A model generated the notes under the pieces. That model did no database searches. It was not told where the DNA came from and worked only from the letters and a program-made list of their open reading frames with translations. Below, one piece after another: positions 1 to 10,498 of a stretch of DNA of 10,498 bases. Each line of letters opens with the position of its first letter. Within the stretch, counting starts at the first letter, position 1. The stretch comes from Planctomycetota bacterium (GTDB taxonomy: Bacteria; Planctomycetota; Phycisphaerae; Phycisphaerales; Phycisphaeraceae): the NCBI GenBank assembly GCA_029267795.1, contig JAJUHR010000036.1, positions 1-10,498 on the forward strand, in the 5' to 3' direction. Position numbers and translations under genes: made by a program.

Positions 1-236
1 GGGTGAGCAGGCAGCAGCATTCGATACAACAGCGCCACTTCCCCCGCCCCGAACCGATCCTCCTCCAGCATCGCCCGGATCCGCCGCATCGCGCGGAACT
101 TCTTGAACCGATGGAACGGCTCGAACCGGTAAGCCACTTCGGGGTGTGTGTTGATGATCGACCCCAGCCAGGTGGAACCCGCCCGACCGGTGCTGAATAT
201 CCCCATCAACCTCGGAATGTCCTTCGCATCCTCCAT
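1..236 (-). CDS. Sulfotransferase family protein, N-terminal part only
   Basis: Sulfotransferases of this type move a sulfuryl group from PAPS to a hydroxyl or amino group, often on a carbohydrate. The 78 visible residues begin MEDAKDIPRLMGIFSTGRAG. They include the 5'-phosphosulfate-binding loop TGRAGSTWL at about residues 16-24, followed by the typical NTHPEVAYRFEPFHR stretch, where substrate or cofactor contacts begin. The gene runs off the left edge, so the 3'-phosphate-binding motif and C-terminus cannot be seen. The start is uncertain: ATG at 236 places the binding loop at the usual distance from the N-terminus, but GTG at 242 and ATG at 272 are in frame and none has a clear Shine-Dalgarno sequence. 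The acceptor substrate cannot be told from this fragment. The next gene on the same strand makes a nucleotide sugar, which fits a polysaccharide role without proving it. Confidence 0.8.
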   Translation of the reverse strand, partial: MEDAKDIPRLMGIFSTGRAGSTWLGSIINTHPEVAYRFEPFHRFKKFRAMRRIRAMLEEDRFGAGEVALLYRMLLPAH

Positions 237-297
237 CGCCACGTTAGCCCCAAAATCCAAACCTATCCCCATCCCCACGAACCCACCCCAACTCGCG

Positions 298-316
298 AGG
301 GTGCCTGGGGCTAAGC
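298..316. repeat. 19-base direct repeat, copy 1
   Basis: AGGGTGCCTGGGGCTAAGC occurs here and again identically at 422-440. The flanking bases differ, so the repeat boundaries are sharp. It resembles short dispersed intergenic repeats I associate with planctomycete genomes; that resemblance is from memory. Confidence 0.75.
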
Positions 317-421
317 GCAGCGTGCCCCAGCCCGTATGCTCCGCATGGCGGACCACGAACTAAGAATATCGGCCCAAAGGGCCGGCAATCCAAGCACAGG
401 CACAGCCGATCCAAACCGCTC

Positions 422-440
422 AGGGTGCCTGGGGCTAAGC
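422..440. repeat. 19-base direct repeat, copy 2
   Basis: This is an exact second copy of the 19-mer at 298-316, 124 bases away in the same orientation. It lies immediately before the TCGTAGGG-headed hairpin. Confidence 0.75.
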
Positions 441-443
441 CAT

Positions 444-468
444 TCGTAGGGCGGGGCTTTGCCCCGCC
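444..468. repeat. TCGTAGGG-headed palindrome (GC-rich hairpin)
   Basis: TCGTAGGG at 444-451 leads into a perfect 8-base-pair inverted repeat, GGCGGGGC-TTT-GCCCCGCC, at 450-468. The same head precedes different palindromes at 1672 and 1699. There is no T-run beside it, so it is not a classical intrinsic terminator, though it lies downstream of the decarboxylase gene on the minus strand and could still affect transcript ends. Confidence 0.7.
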
Positions 469-482
469 GCATCCTTTTCGTC

Positions 483-525
483 GGGTGCGGCGGTGTGCCC
501 AGGCCACAGGCTCCGCTGTGCACCC
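483..525. repeat. Imperfect inverted repeat bounded by GGGTGC and GCACCC
   Basis: GGGTGC at 483-488 pairs with GCACCC at 520-525, with a nested CACAG/CTGTG pair inside. The ends resemble the GGGTGCG-type elements at 1601 and 1677, so it may be a longer relative of that family. Confidence 0.45.
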
Positions 526-526
526 C

Positions 527-554
527 ACCTAGCCGCGGGTGGCAACCCGCGGTT
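527..554. repeat. 28-base palindromic repeat, copy A, overlapping a stop codon
   Basis: The core is a perfect hairpin CCGCGGGT-GGCA-ACCCGCGG at 533-552. The 28 bases are identical to 1567-1594. On the minus strand this copy encodes the last residues (PRVATRG) and the TAG stop of the UDP-glucuronate decarboxylase, so the repeat extends into the gene's 3' end. Confidence 0.85.
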
Positions 555-1527
555 CTCCTTGCGTCGGCCGCCGGTACCTCGACAAGTCCAGCGACCGGAA
601 ATAATCGACCGTCCGCACCAGCCCATCGCGTAGCGGCGTGGTCGCCCGCCAACCCAGCCTCTCCCGCGCCAGACGCACATCAGGCTGACGCTGCATCGGG
701 TCGTCGGCCGGCAAAGGTTGATACACGATCCTGCTCGCCGAGCCCGTCAGCTCGATCACCAGCTCCGCCAGTTGCCGGATCGTGAACTCCTCCGGATTGC
801 CCAGGTTCACCGGCCCGACAAAATCATCCGGCCCGTTCATCATCCGGATCAAACCCTCGATCAGGTCGTCCACGTAGCAGAACGACCGCGTCTGGGAACC
901 GTCGCCGTAGAGCGTCAAGTCTTCCCCCGCCAGGGCCTGCAGGATGAAGTTGCTCACCACACGCCCGTCGTAGGGGTGCATCCGCGGGCCGTACGTGTTG
1001 AAGATCCGCACCACCCGGATATTCACGCCGTTGGACCGGTGGTAGTCGAAGAACAGCGTCTCGGCACACCGCTTGCCCTCGTCGTAACACGCCCGCACCC
1101 CGATGGGATTGACGTTCCCACGGTAGCTTTCCGGCTGGGGGTGCACGTCCGGATCGCCGTACACCTCGCTCGTCGACGCCTGCAGCACCTTCGCCCTGAC
1201 CCGCTTGGCCAGGCCCAACATGTGGATCGCCCCCAGCACCGACGTCTTGATCGTCTTGATCGGGTTGAACTGGTAATGCACCGGCGACGCCGGGCACGCC
1301 AGGTTGTAAATCTCGTCCACCTCCAGCCACAGCGGGTGCGTTACGTCGTGCCGGATCAGCTCGAAGTTCGCCTTCGGCAGCAGGTGCTCGATGGTGTGCT
1401 TCTGGCTCGTAAAAAAGTTGTCCACGCAGATCACGCCGTGCCCCTGCGCCACCAGCCGATCGCACAGGTGCGAGCCGAGAAACCCCGCTCCGCCGGTGAC
1501 CAGGATGCGCTTGAGAGTTTCAGCCAT
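529..1527 (-). CDS. UDP-glucuronate decarboxylase (UDP-xylose synthase)
   Basis: This short-chain dehydrogenase/reductase family enzyme oxidises and decarboxylates UDP-glucuronate to UDP-xylose using bound NAD+, supplying xylose for surface polysaccharides. The protein has 332 residues, normal for bacterial members. The Rossmann dinucleotide motif GGAGFLG lies at 12-18, STSEVYG at 118-124, and the catalytic YxxxK (YDEGK) at Y148 and K152. The block with DGRVVSNFI and YGDGSQTRSFCYVDD at about 187-221 is typical of this family within the extended SDRs. The start MAETLKR at 1527 sits just before the first beta strand; an in-frame ATG at 1644 would add 39 residues translated through intergenic repeats, so it was rejected. 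No strong Shine-Dalgarno sequence precedes it. The last residues and stop come from a repeat copy. A dTDP-glucose dehydratase is a less likely alternative. Family assignment is firm; the product is inferred. Confidence 0.93.
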   Translation of the reverse strand: MAETLKRILVTGGAGFLGSHLCDRLVAQGHGVICVDNFFTSQKHTIEHLLPKANFELIRHDVTHPLWLEVDEIYNLACPASPVHYQFNPIKTIKTSVLGAIHMLGLAKRVRAKVLQASTSEVYGDPDVHPQPESYRGNVNPIGVRACYDEGKRCAETLFFDYHRSNGVNIRVVRIFNTYGPRMHPYDGRVVSNFILQALAGEDLTLYGDGSQTRSFCYVDDLIEGLIRMMNGPDDFVGPVNLGNPEEFTIRQLAELVIELTGSASRIVYQPLPADDPMQRQPDVRLARERLGWRATTPLRDGLVRTVDYFRSLDLSRYRRPTQGEPRVATRG

Positions 1528-1533
1528 AGAGAT

Positions 1534-1557
1534 TAGCCGCCGGTGGCAACCATGGTT
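1534..1557. repeat. Diverged copy of the CCGCGGGT-type repeat
   Basis: TAGCCGCCGGTGGCAACC followed by ATGGTT matches the 28-base repeat in head, GGCA centre and tail, but the stem is eroded to GGT-GGCA-ACC. It lies just upstream of the decarboxylase start. Confidence 0.65.
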
Positions 1558-1566
1558 CACCCCAAG

Positions 1567-1594
1567 ACCTAGCCGCGGGTGGCAACCCGCGGTT
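1567..1594. repeat. 28-base palindromic repeat, copy B
   Basis: Identical over 28 bases to copy A at 527-554, in the same orientation. The perfect 8-base-pair stem is at 1573-1580 and 1585-1592 with a GGCA loop. The two copies flank the decarboxylase gene as direct repeats about 1.04 kb apart. Confidence 0.85.
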
Positions 1595-1600
1595 AAAACA

Positions 1601-1620
1601 GGGTGCGCTGTGCGCACCAC
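1601..1620. repeat. GGGTGCG-type palindrome
   Basis: GGTGCGC-TGT-GCGCACC forms a perfect 7-base-pair inverted repeat at 1602-1618. It is related to the element at 1677-1691 through the shared string GGGTGCG and the TGTGC centre. Confidence 0.65.
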
Positions 1621-1641
1621 TTGCCCCCACGTATCGGGTGC

Positions 1642-1663
1642 CACCGCTTGCTTGCAAGCGGTG
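1642..1663. repeat. Perfect 10-base-pair inverted repeat
   Basis: CACCGCTTGC at 1642-1651 and GCAAGCGGTG at 1654-1663 are perfect reverse complements separated by TT. No T-run follows on either strand, so it is listed as a repeat and not a terminator. Confidence 0.7.
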
Positions 1664-1671
1664 TCCCAGTT

Positions 1672-1691
1672 TCGTAGGGTGCGTTGTGCAC
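1672..1691. repeat. TCGTAGGG-headed GGGTGCG palindrome
   Basis: The head TCGTAGGG at 1672-1679 runs into GGGTGCGTTGTGCAC at 1677-1691, whose GTGC and GCAC ends can pair. Same head as the elements at 444 and 1699. Confidence 0.6.
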
Positions 1692-1698
1692 ATCTCCC

Positions 1699-1731
1699 TC
1701 GTAGGGCAGGTCATCGACTTGTCAATGACCT
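1699..1731. repeat. TCGTAGGG-headed palindrome with AGGTCAT arms
   Basis: TCGTAGGG at 1699-1706 is followed by AGGTCAT at 1708-1714 and its reverse complement ATGACCT at 1725-1731, with a 10-base loop. It is the third element with this head but a different palindrome. Confidence 0.65.
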
Positions 1732-1751
1732 AGCCCACCGTGTACTCACGG

Positions 1752-1767
1752 GGGGTCGGCAGACCCC
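1752..1767. repeat. GGGGTC-GGCA-GACCCC hairpin
   Basis: This perfect 6-base-pair stem has the same GGCA loop as the 28-base repeats although its stem sequence is different. It lies about 33 bases beyond the stop of the unknown minus-strand gene. Confidence 0.6.
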
Positions 1768-1799
1768 GCGCTCCGCAGACCCCACCCATAGCCACGGCT

Positions 1800-2210
1800 T
1801 CATATCGCCGCGAACGTCGCACCCCGCTCAATGTCGAAGCTGACCAGCGCCCCCAGCGGGAAATCCAGGGCTTTTTGACCCGCGGTCAATTCACAGATAA
1901 ACGGGCAGCCGCAGTGCACCACGATCCGGTTCTTCCCCGCCTCCGCCGCAACAACCACACCCTGCAGCCGCCGCGGCCGGCCATACACCGGCTCGATGTA
2001 CCGCCCGCCCGTTTGCACCACGTCCACCCGCTTGGCCCGGGCCGTGATCCTGCCGGCCACGCGCTGATTCGGCTGCGCCGCCACCGGCCGGTCCACCCGT
2101 AAGTGCAGCTGGTAATCGGTCCCAGGCAGGCTCAGCACGATCATCCCCTCGCGCTGTTCCAGCAGTACGCCTTGAACCGTCGTCGGATCGGTCGCCAACA
2201 TCTGAATCAT
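1800..2210 (-). CDS. Conserved-looking protein of unknown function with two similar beta-rich halves
   Basis: I do not recognise the function. The 136-residue product begins MIQMLATDPTTVQGVLL and has no signal peptide or membrane segment, so it is probably cytosolic. Two halves look alike: about residues 12-65 (VQGVLLEQREG...RVAGRITARAKRVDVV) and 82-136 (LQGVVVAAEAG...ALVSFDIERGATF), each a run of short alternating hydrophobic strands, suggesting a duplicated beta-barrel or OB-like module. They are joined by a basic linker with PVYGRPRR at about 74-81. Three cysteines cluster in the second half (C100, C102, C106, in HCGCPFIC) and could bind metal, but no second cysteine pair is visible. The ATG at 2210 is supported by AGGGG eight bases upstream (minus strand). 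The gene diverges from rpoB and reads toward the decarboxylase gene 272 bases away. Codon use matches its neighbours. That it is a real gene is likely; the fold is inference. Confidence 0.75.
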   Translation of the reverse strand: MIQMLATDPTTVQGVLLEQREGMIVLSLPGTDYQLHLRVDRPVAAQPNQRVAGRITARAKRVDVVQTGGRYIEPVYGRPRRLQGVVVAAEAGKNRIVVHCGCPFICELTAGQKALDFPLGALVSFDIERGATFAAI

Positions 2211-2553
2211 CAGTCACACCCCTGGGAACGATCGTCCCAAGCTTCTTGCCTTACCCCCCTACCCCTACGAAGGAACTTCTGGGGCTCGTCGTTCCACTTG
2301 CCCAGGATAGCCTGCCTAAGATAGCGGCATCAGCAACCTTCCGACAAAGCCGTGTGATATCAGACCCGAATCGCTGTGTGCCCGGGGCGAGGGGGGCCGG
2401 GGTTCACACTCGCCTGTGGCCAGCCTCCAATCAGGCGCCCGAGCGGGCGATTTGCATAAGGCTACGAACACGTTCGAAATGAACTCGATGCGAAACGATC
2501 CGTACCCATTCGTGTCAAAACCAAGGCGATCCGCGGGGATCACGCACAAGGAG

Positions 2554-2583
2554 AATCAGCCCGGTTATCCGGAAATCAGCCCG
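2554..2583 (+). repeat. Two 10-base direct repeats flanking a palindrome
   Basis: AATCAGCCCG occurs at 2554-2563 and 2574-2583, exactly 20 bases apart (about two helical turns), with CCGG-TTAT-CCGG at 2561-2572 between them. It lies roughly 130-155 bases upstream of the predicted rpoB transcription start, so it could be a binding site for a regulator. No known site is matched. Confidence 0.4.
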
Positions 2584-2608
2584 AACGCCGACGGCACAGG
2601 ATCAAGGC

Positions 2609-2661
2609 AAAATACATTTAAGATATTATTAAAAAACATCTTACGTTATTTGTATATATTT
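2609..2661 (+). promoter_or_regulatory. AT-rich tract upstream of the rpoB promoter (possible UP-like element)
   Basis: About 53 bases of mostly A and T, including A-runs and T-runs, stand out sharply from the GC-rich surroundings. They lie just upstream of the predicted -35 box. Such tracts can contact the RNA polymerase alpha subunit or bend DNA at strong promoters. Most of the tract is further upstream than a canonical UP element, so the role is inferred. Confidence 0.5.
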
Positions 2662-2674
2662 GCCTATCCCAACC

Positions 2675-2703
2675 TTGTGGTCGGCCTAAGAACTGGCTAT
2701 GAT
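2675..2703 (+). promoter_or_regulatory. Predicted sigma70-type promoter of rpoBC
   Basis: A -35 box TTGTGG (2675-2680) and a -10 box TATGAT (2698-2703, five of six consensus bases) are separated by exactly 17 bases. Transcription would start near 2710, giving a leader of about 83 bases before the rpoB ATG. Position, spacing and the AT-rich upstream tract make this the best promoter candidate in the window. Confidence 0.65.
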
Positions 2704-2721
2704 GGTTGTTTGCGAAGGAAG

Positions 2722-2735
2722 GTTCCCGAGGGAAC
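2722..2735 (+). promoter_or_regulatory. Hairpin in the rpoB leader
   Basis: GTTCCCGAGGGAAC is a perfect inverted repeat that would fold into a stem of five pairs with a CGAG loop, near the 5' end of the predicted leader transcript. It may stabilise or regulate the mRNA. There is no T-run after it, so it is not an intrinsic terminator. Confidence 0.45.
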
Positions 2736-2782
2736 GGTCACGCAACTCCCTACTCTAGAGACAGTTGGATAACTCTTTGCCA

Positions 2783-2790
2783 GAGGTGAT
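2783..2790 (+). promoter_or_regulatory. Strong Shine-Dalgarno sequence of rpoB
   Basis: GAGGTGAT is an eight-base match to the 16S rRNA 3' end, with GAGG six bases before the ATG at 2793. It fixes the rpoB start and predicts efficient translation. Confidence 0.8.
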
Positions 2791-2792
2791 CG

Positions 2793-6583
<3,791 letters not shown>

Positions 6584-6584
<1 letters not shown>

Positions 6585-6600
6585 CGCCGCGCGGCGGCGC
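6584..6600 (+). promoter_or_regulatory. GC-rich hairpin directly after the rpoB stop
   Basis: GCGCCGC-GCG-GCGGCGC, beginning with the last base of the rpoB TAG, is a perfect 7-base-pair stem with a 3-base loop. A second short inverted repeat (CCCGG/CCGGG) follows at 6600-6614. With no T-run it is unlikely to be a full terminator. It may mark an mRNA processing or pausing site between rpoB and rpoC. Confidence 0.45.
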
Positions 6601-6713
6601 CCGGCCGACCCGGGCACGCCGCGACCCGGACCCGGGGTGCTCGACGGCGGCCCAGGGGTCTGACTCGCGTTGACGCCGTCGCTCGTTTGACCACGCGCTT
6701 TGAATCGCCCAAC

Positions 6714-6719
6714 GGGAGG
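6714..6719 (+). promoter_or_regulatory. Shine-Dalgarno sequence of rpoC
   Basis: GGGAGG ends 10 bases before the ATG at 6730 and supports that start. The preceding rpoB-rpoC spacer has no convincing promoter of its own. Confidence 0.7.
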
Positions 6720-6729
6720 CGTCTAGACC

Positions 6730-7931
<1,202 letters not shown>

Positions 7932-7959
<28 letters not shown>

Positions 7960-10498
7960 TCTACCAGCACCCGGTGCTGTTGAACCGCGCCCCCACCTTG
8001 CACCGCATGGGCATCCAGGCCTTCGAGCCCGTGTTGGTCGAGGGCAACGCGATCAAGATCCACCCGCTGGTGTGCACCGGCTTCAACGCCGACTTCGACG
8101 GGGACCAGATGGCCGTGCACCTGCCGCTGTCGGTCGAGGCCCAGGCCGAGGCCCAGATCCTGATGCTGTCGACCCACAACATCTTCAGCCCCGCCAACGG
8201 CAACCCGATCATCTCACCCTCGCAGGACATCGTGCTGGGGGTGTACTACCTCACCGCCATGCCCGAGTCGCCCGCCGACCCGCAGCGGTGCCGCCGGTTC
8301 CGCGACCCCGTCGAGGCCTTGCTCGCTTACGACCTGAAGAAGGTCTCGATCCACGAGCCGATCATCGTCCGCGTCCCGCCCGGGCGGTACGAGGGCATCG
8401 TCGAGGATCAGAAGGGCCAGCCCCTGCCGTTCCCCGCCTCGGGCAGGCTCGTGACCACCGTCGGCCGGTTGCTCTTCAACGATATCCTCAAGAAGGGCAT
8501 GCCGTACTACAACTGCGCCCTGGGCAAGAAGGGCTGCGCGCGGGTCATCGACGACACGTACGAACGGCTCGGCAGGCCCGCCACCATCGAGTTGCTCGAC
8601 CGCATGAAGGAGACCGGGTTCAAGCAGTCGACCATCGCCGGCCTGTCCTTCGGTGTCACCGACCTGCGCATCCCCGGGCGCAAGGCCGCCATCATCGAGG
8701 AGACGCAGAAGAAGGTGGACCGGGTCGAAAAGGCTTTCCACGCCGGCGCGATCACCAGCCGCGAGCGGTACAACCAGCTGTTGGACCTGTGGACGCACTG
8801 CCGCGAAGAGGTGACCAAGGAGCTTTTGAAGGAGCTTAAGAACGACCGCCGGGACGACAACGGCAACCCGCTGCCGATCGACTCCGCCCAGGGCCGGGGC
8901 TATCTCAACCCCGTCTGGCTCATGAGCGACTCCGGCGCCCGCGGGAACATCAGCCAGATCCAGCAGCTGGCCGGGATGCGCGGCCTGATGAGCAAGCCCT
9001 CCGGTGAGATCATCGAAACCCCCATCCGCGCCAACGCCCGCGAGGGCATGAGCGTGCTGGAGTACTTCAGCTCCACCCACGGCGCCCGCAAGGGCCTGGC
9101 CGACACCGCCCTGAAGACCGCGGACTCCGGCTACCTCACCCGCAAGCTCGCCGACGTCGCCCAGAACATCTTCATCAGCGAGCCGGACTGCGGCGTCAAG
9201 AAGGGCATCACCAAGCGGGTCATCTATAAGGGCGAGGAGATCGACGTGCCGCTGCGCGAGTCGATCGTCGGCCGCACCGCACGCGAGACCATCCGCAACC
9301 CCGTCACCGACGAGCTGATCGTCGCCGAGAACGAGTCCATCACCGAGGAGGCCGCCCGCAAGATCGAGTCCCTCAGCATCGACAGCGTCGTGGTCCGCTC
9401 CCCGCTGACCTGCGAGTCCCGCCGCGGCATCTGCGCCGCCTGCTACGGCCACGACATGTCCACCGGCACCGTCGTGGAGGAGGGCCTGGCCGTCGGCATC
9501 ATCGCGGCCCAGTCCATCGGCGAGCCCGGCACGCAGCTGACCATGCGGACGTTCCACACCGGCGGGATCGGCCACCGCACCCTCGTCGAGACCGACTACC
9601 GCGCCCAGCACGCCGGCGTGGTCGAGATCCGCGACGCCAGCGAGGTCGAGGTCGAGGACGAGGACGGCAACAAGGTCCTGGTGGCCCTGAAACGCAACGG
9701 CGAGATCACCATCAGGGACGCCAAGGGCCGCGAGCTCGAAAAATACAAGGTCCAGTACGGCTCGTACATCACGGCCCGCCCCGGCGAGCAGGTCAAGAAG
9801 GGCCAGGTCCTGGTCAAGTGGGACCCGCACCGCACCCCGATCCTGGCCGAGAAGGGCGGCGTCGTCCGCTTCGAGGACATCGAGCTGGGTGAGACCGTCC
9901 GGCCGGAATCCGAGAATATCCCCGGCGGCCGCAAGAAGACCACCGGCAAGAGCGAGGCCCTGGTCGTCATCGAGCACAAGGGCGAGATGCACCCGCGCAT
10001 CGTCATCGAAGGGCCCGACGGCAAGATCCTCGACTTCCACTACCTGCCCGCCAAGGCCCGCATCGAGGTCTCCCCCGGCCAACAGATCAAGGCCGGCCAC
10101 ATGCTCGCCCGCCAGCCGCGGGAAGTCTCCGTCTCCAGCGACATCGTCGGCGGCCTGCCCCGCGTCACCGAGATCTTCGAGGCCCGCAAGCCCAAGGACG
10201 CCGCGGTGATGGCGGAGATCTCCGGCGCCGTCGAGCTCCGCAGCGACCGCCGCCGCGGCAAGATGACCATCATCGTCCGCTCGCAGTCCGGGCTCGAGGT
10301 CGAGCACCACGTCCCGCGCGACCGCCACCTGCTGGTCCACACCGGCGACTTCGTCAACGCCGGCGACCCGCTGATCGACGGCCCGCTGGTCCCGCACGAC
10401 ATCCTGCGCATCAAGGGCGAGGAAGCCCTGTTCAACTACCTGCTCGAAGAGGTCCAGAACGTCTACCGGGCCCAGGGCGTGCCGATCAACGACAAGCA
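7932..10498 (+). CDS. rpoC: RNA polymerase beta' subunit, remainder after the frameshift, cut by the window edge
   Basis: This continues rpoC in the next frame, with no own start (first in-frame ATG at 8007). It contains LLNRAPTLHRMGIQAFEP, the Mg-binding active site NADFDGDQMAVH (NADFDGD at 8085-8105), the bridge-helix region with THGARKGLADTALKTADSGY, and the second zinc site with cysteines at 9189, 9411, 9432 and 9441. The trigger loop starts at EPGTQLTMRTFHTGG and is interrupted by about 190 residues (about 9570-10138) that match the position and size of the E. coli SI3 insertion, then resumes at DIVGGLPRVTEIFEAR. The frame is open for 855 codons to the edge, ending at VPINDK, so roughly the last 100-150 residues are missing. 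Since everything catalytic is well conserved, the gene is very probably functional in the organism and the frame break artefactual. Confidence 0.95.

Larger units (their letters stand above)
237..528. other. Gene-free spacer filled with small repeats
   Basis: This spacer lies between the sulfotransferase start and the decarboxylase stop. Open frames crossing it have no recognisable protein. It contains a 19-base direct repeat in two copies, a TCGTAGGG-headed GC-rich hairpin and a longer imperfect inverted repeat, each listed separately. No convincing promoter for the sulfotransferase was found. Confidence 0.7.
1528..1799. other. Gene-free spacer with a dense cluster of palindromic repeats
   Basis: This spacer lies between the unknown 136-residue gene and the decarboxylase gene. 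It contains seven small repeat elements, listed separately, within about 235 bases, nearly all of them able to form hairpins. Open frames here are fragments of repeat sequence with no recognisable protein. Confidence 0.75.
2211..2674. other. Long intergenic region upstream of the rpoB promoter
   Basis: No gene was recognised here. The only sizeable frame (from 2416, 118 codons) runs through the AT-rich tract and the rpoB promoter and looks spurious. The region holds an imperfect palindrome near the start of the unknown gene (TGGGAACGATCGTCCCA at 2223-2239), a palindrome CGAACACGTTCG at 2465-2476, a 10-base direct repeat at 2554-2583, and a very AT-rich tract at 2609-2661. No rplJ, rplL, tRNA or other RNA gene was seen. 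Confidence 0.6.

Noticed and set aside
718..1536. A 272-codon plus-strand open frame opposite the decarboxylase gene.
   Set aside because: The minus strand encodes a full, motif-complete SDR enzyme. The plus-strand translation is rich in Arg, His and Pro with no family signature.
1528..1644. An upstream ATG at 1644 that would extend the decarboxylase by 39 residues.
   Set aside because: The extension is translated from intergenic repeats, including copy B and its diverged relative, and the normal N-terminus of this family starts close to the Rossmann motif.
1534..1767. The repeat cluster as a CRISPR array.
   Set aside because: The elements differ in sequence, are themselves palindromic, and show no regular repeat-spacer periodicity. 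No cas genes are visible.
2223..2239. TGGGAACGATCGTCCCA as an operator for the unknown minus-strand gene.
   Set aside because: It is an imperfect palindrome broken by one extra base around ACGATCGT. It lies close to the start codon, but nothing else supports regulator binding.
2465..2476. CGAACACGTTCG palindrome as a LexA-type SOS box.
   Set aside because: The half-sites GAAC and GTTC are separated by two bases, whereas the known GAAC-N4-GTTC box needs four. A single short palindrome is not enough.
2416..2772. A 118-codon plus-strand open frame just upstream of rpoB.
   Set aside because: It crosses the AT-rich tract and the predicted rpoB promoter, has no recognisable motif, has mixed codon use unlike neighbouring genes and lacks a convincing ribosome binding site.
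6670..6692. TTGACG and TTGACC as possible -35 boxes of a separate rpoC promoter.
   Set aside because: Neither has an acceptable -10 box at 16-18 bases spacing in the GC-rich sequence that follows.
8214..10397. A 727-codon minus-strand open frame opposite rpoC.
   Set aside because: It is antisense to well-conserved rpoC coding sequence. Its length comes from strong GC bias at third codon positions, and its composition (Asp, Ala, Gly, Leu, Val rich) is typical of shadow frames.

Overview
The window is GC-rich bacterial chromosome. It has two parts. Three genes on the minus strand (about 1-2210) are separated by spacers packed with small palindromic repeats. A plus-strand rpoB-rpoC operon (2793 to the right edge) encodes the two largest subunits of RNA polymerase. 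The repeats, including TCGTAGGG-headed palindromes and a CCGCGGGT-GGCA-ACCCGCGG hairpin, resemble those I associate with planctomycete genomes. RpoC carries an E. coli-type SI3 insertion in the trigger loop, which fits a Gram-negative or PVC-type bacterium. A planctomycete is my best guess (moderate confidence); nothing here fixes the genus.

Left part. A sulfotransferase of which only the N-terminus is present (1-236), a complete UDP-glucuronate decarboxylase making UDP-xylose (529-1527), and a 136-residue protein of unknown function built from two similar beta-rich halves (1800-2210) all read leftward. The spacers at 237-528 and 1528-1799 hold no genes but contain at least nine palindromic or repeated elements. 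One copy runs into the decarboxylase gene and supplies its last codons and stop. Sulfotransferase plus UDP-xylose synthesis suggests a cell-surface or exopolysaccharide theme, but that link is inference.

Middle. A 582-base intergenic region (2211-2792) separates the divergent halves. It contains an AT-rich tract, a good sigma70-type promoter (TTGTGG, 17 bases, TATGAT), a short leader with a hairpin, and a strong Shine-Dalgarno sequence before rpoB. The usual upstream neighbours, rplJ and rplL, are absent.

Right part. rpoB is intact (1263 codons). rpoC follows after 145 bases. Its reading frame breaks at about 7932, where one G appears to be missing: codons 1-401 are in one frame and the rest, including the NADFDGD active site, continues in another frame to the edge of the window. 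Because rpoC is essential, a sequencing or assembly indel is the most likely explanation.

I found no CRISPR array, tRNA, rRNA, transposase or convincing new biological system. The most interesting items are the rpoC frameshift, the modular palindromic repeats (one acting as a stop codon), and the duplicated unknown protein.
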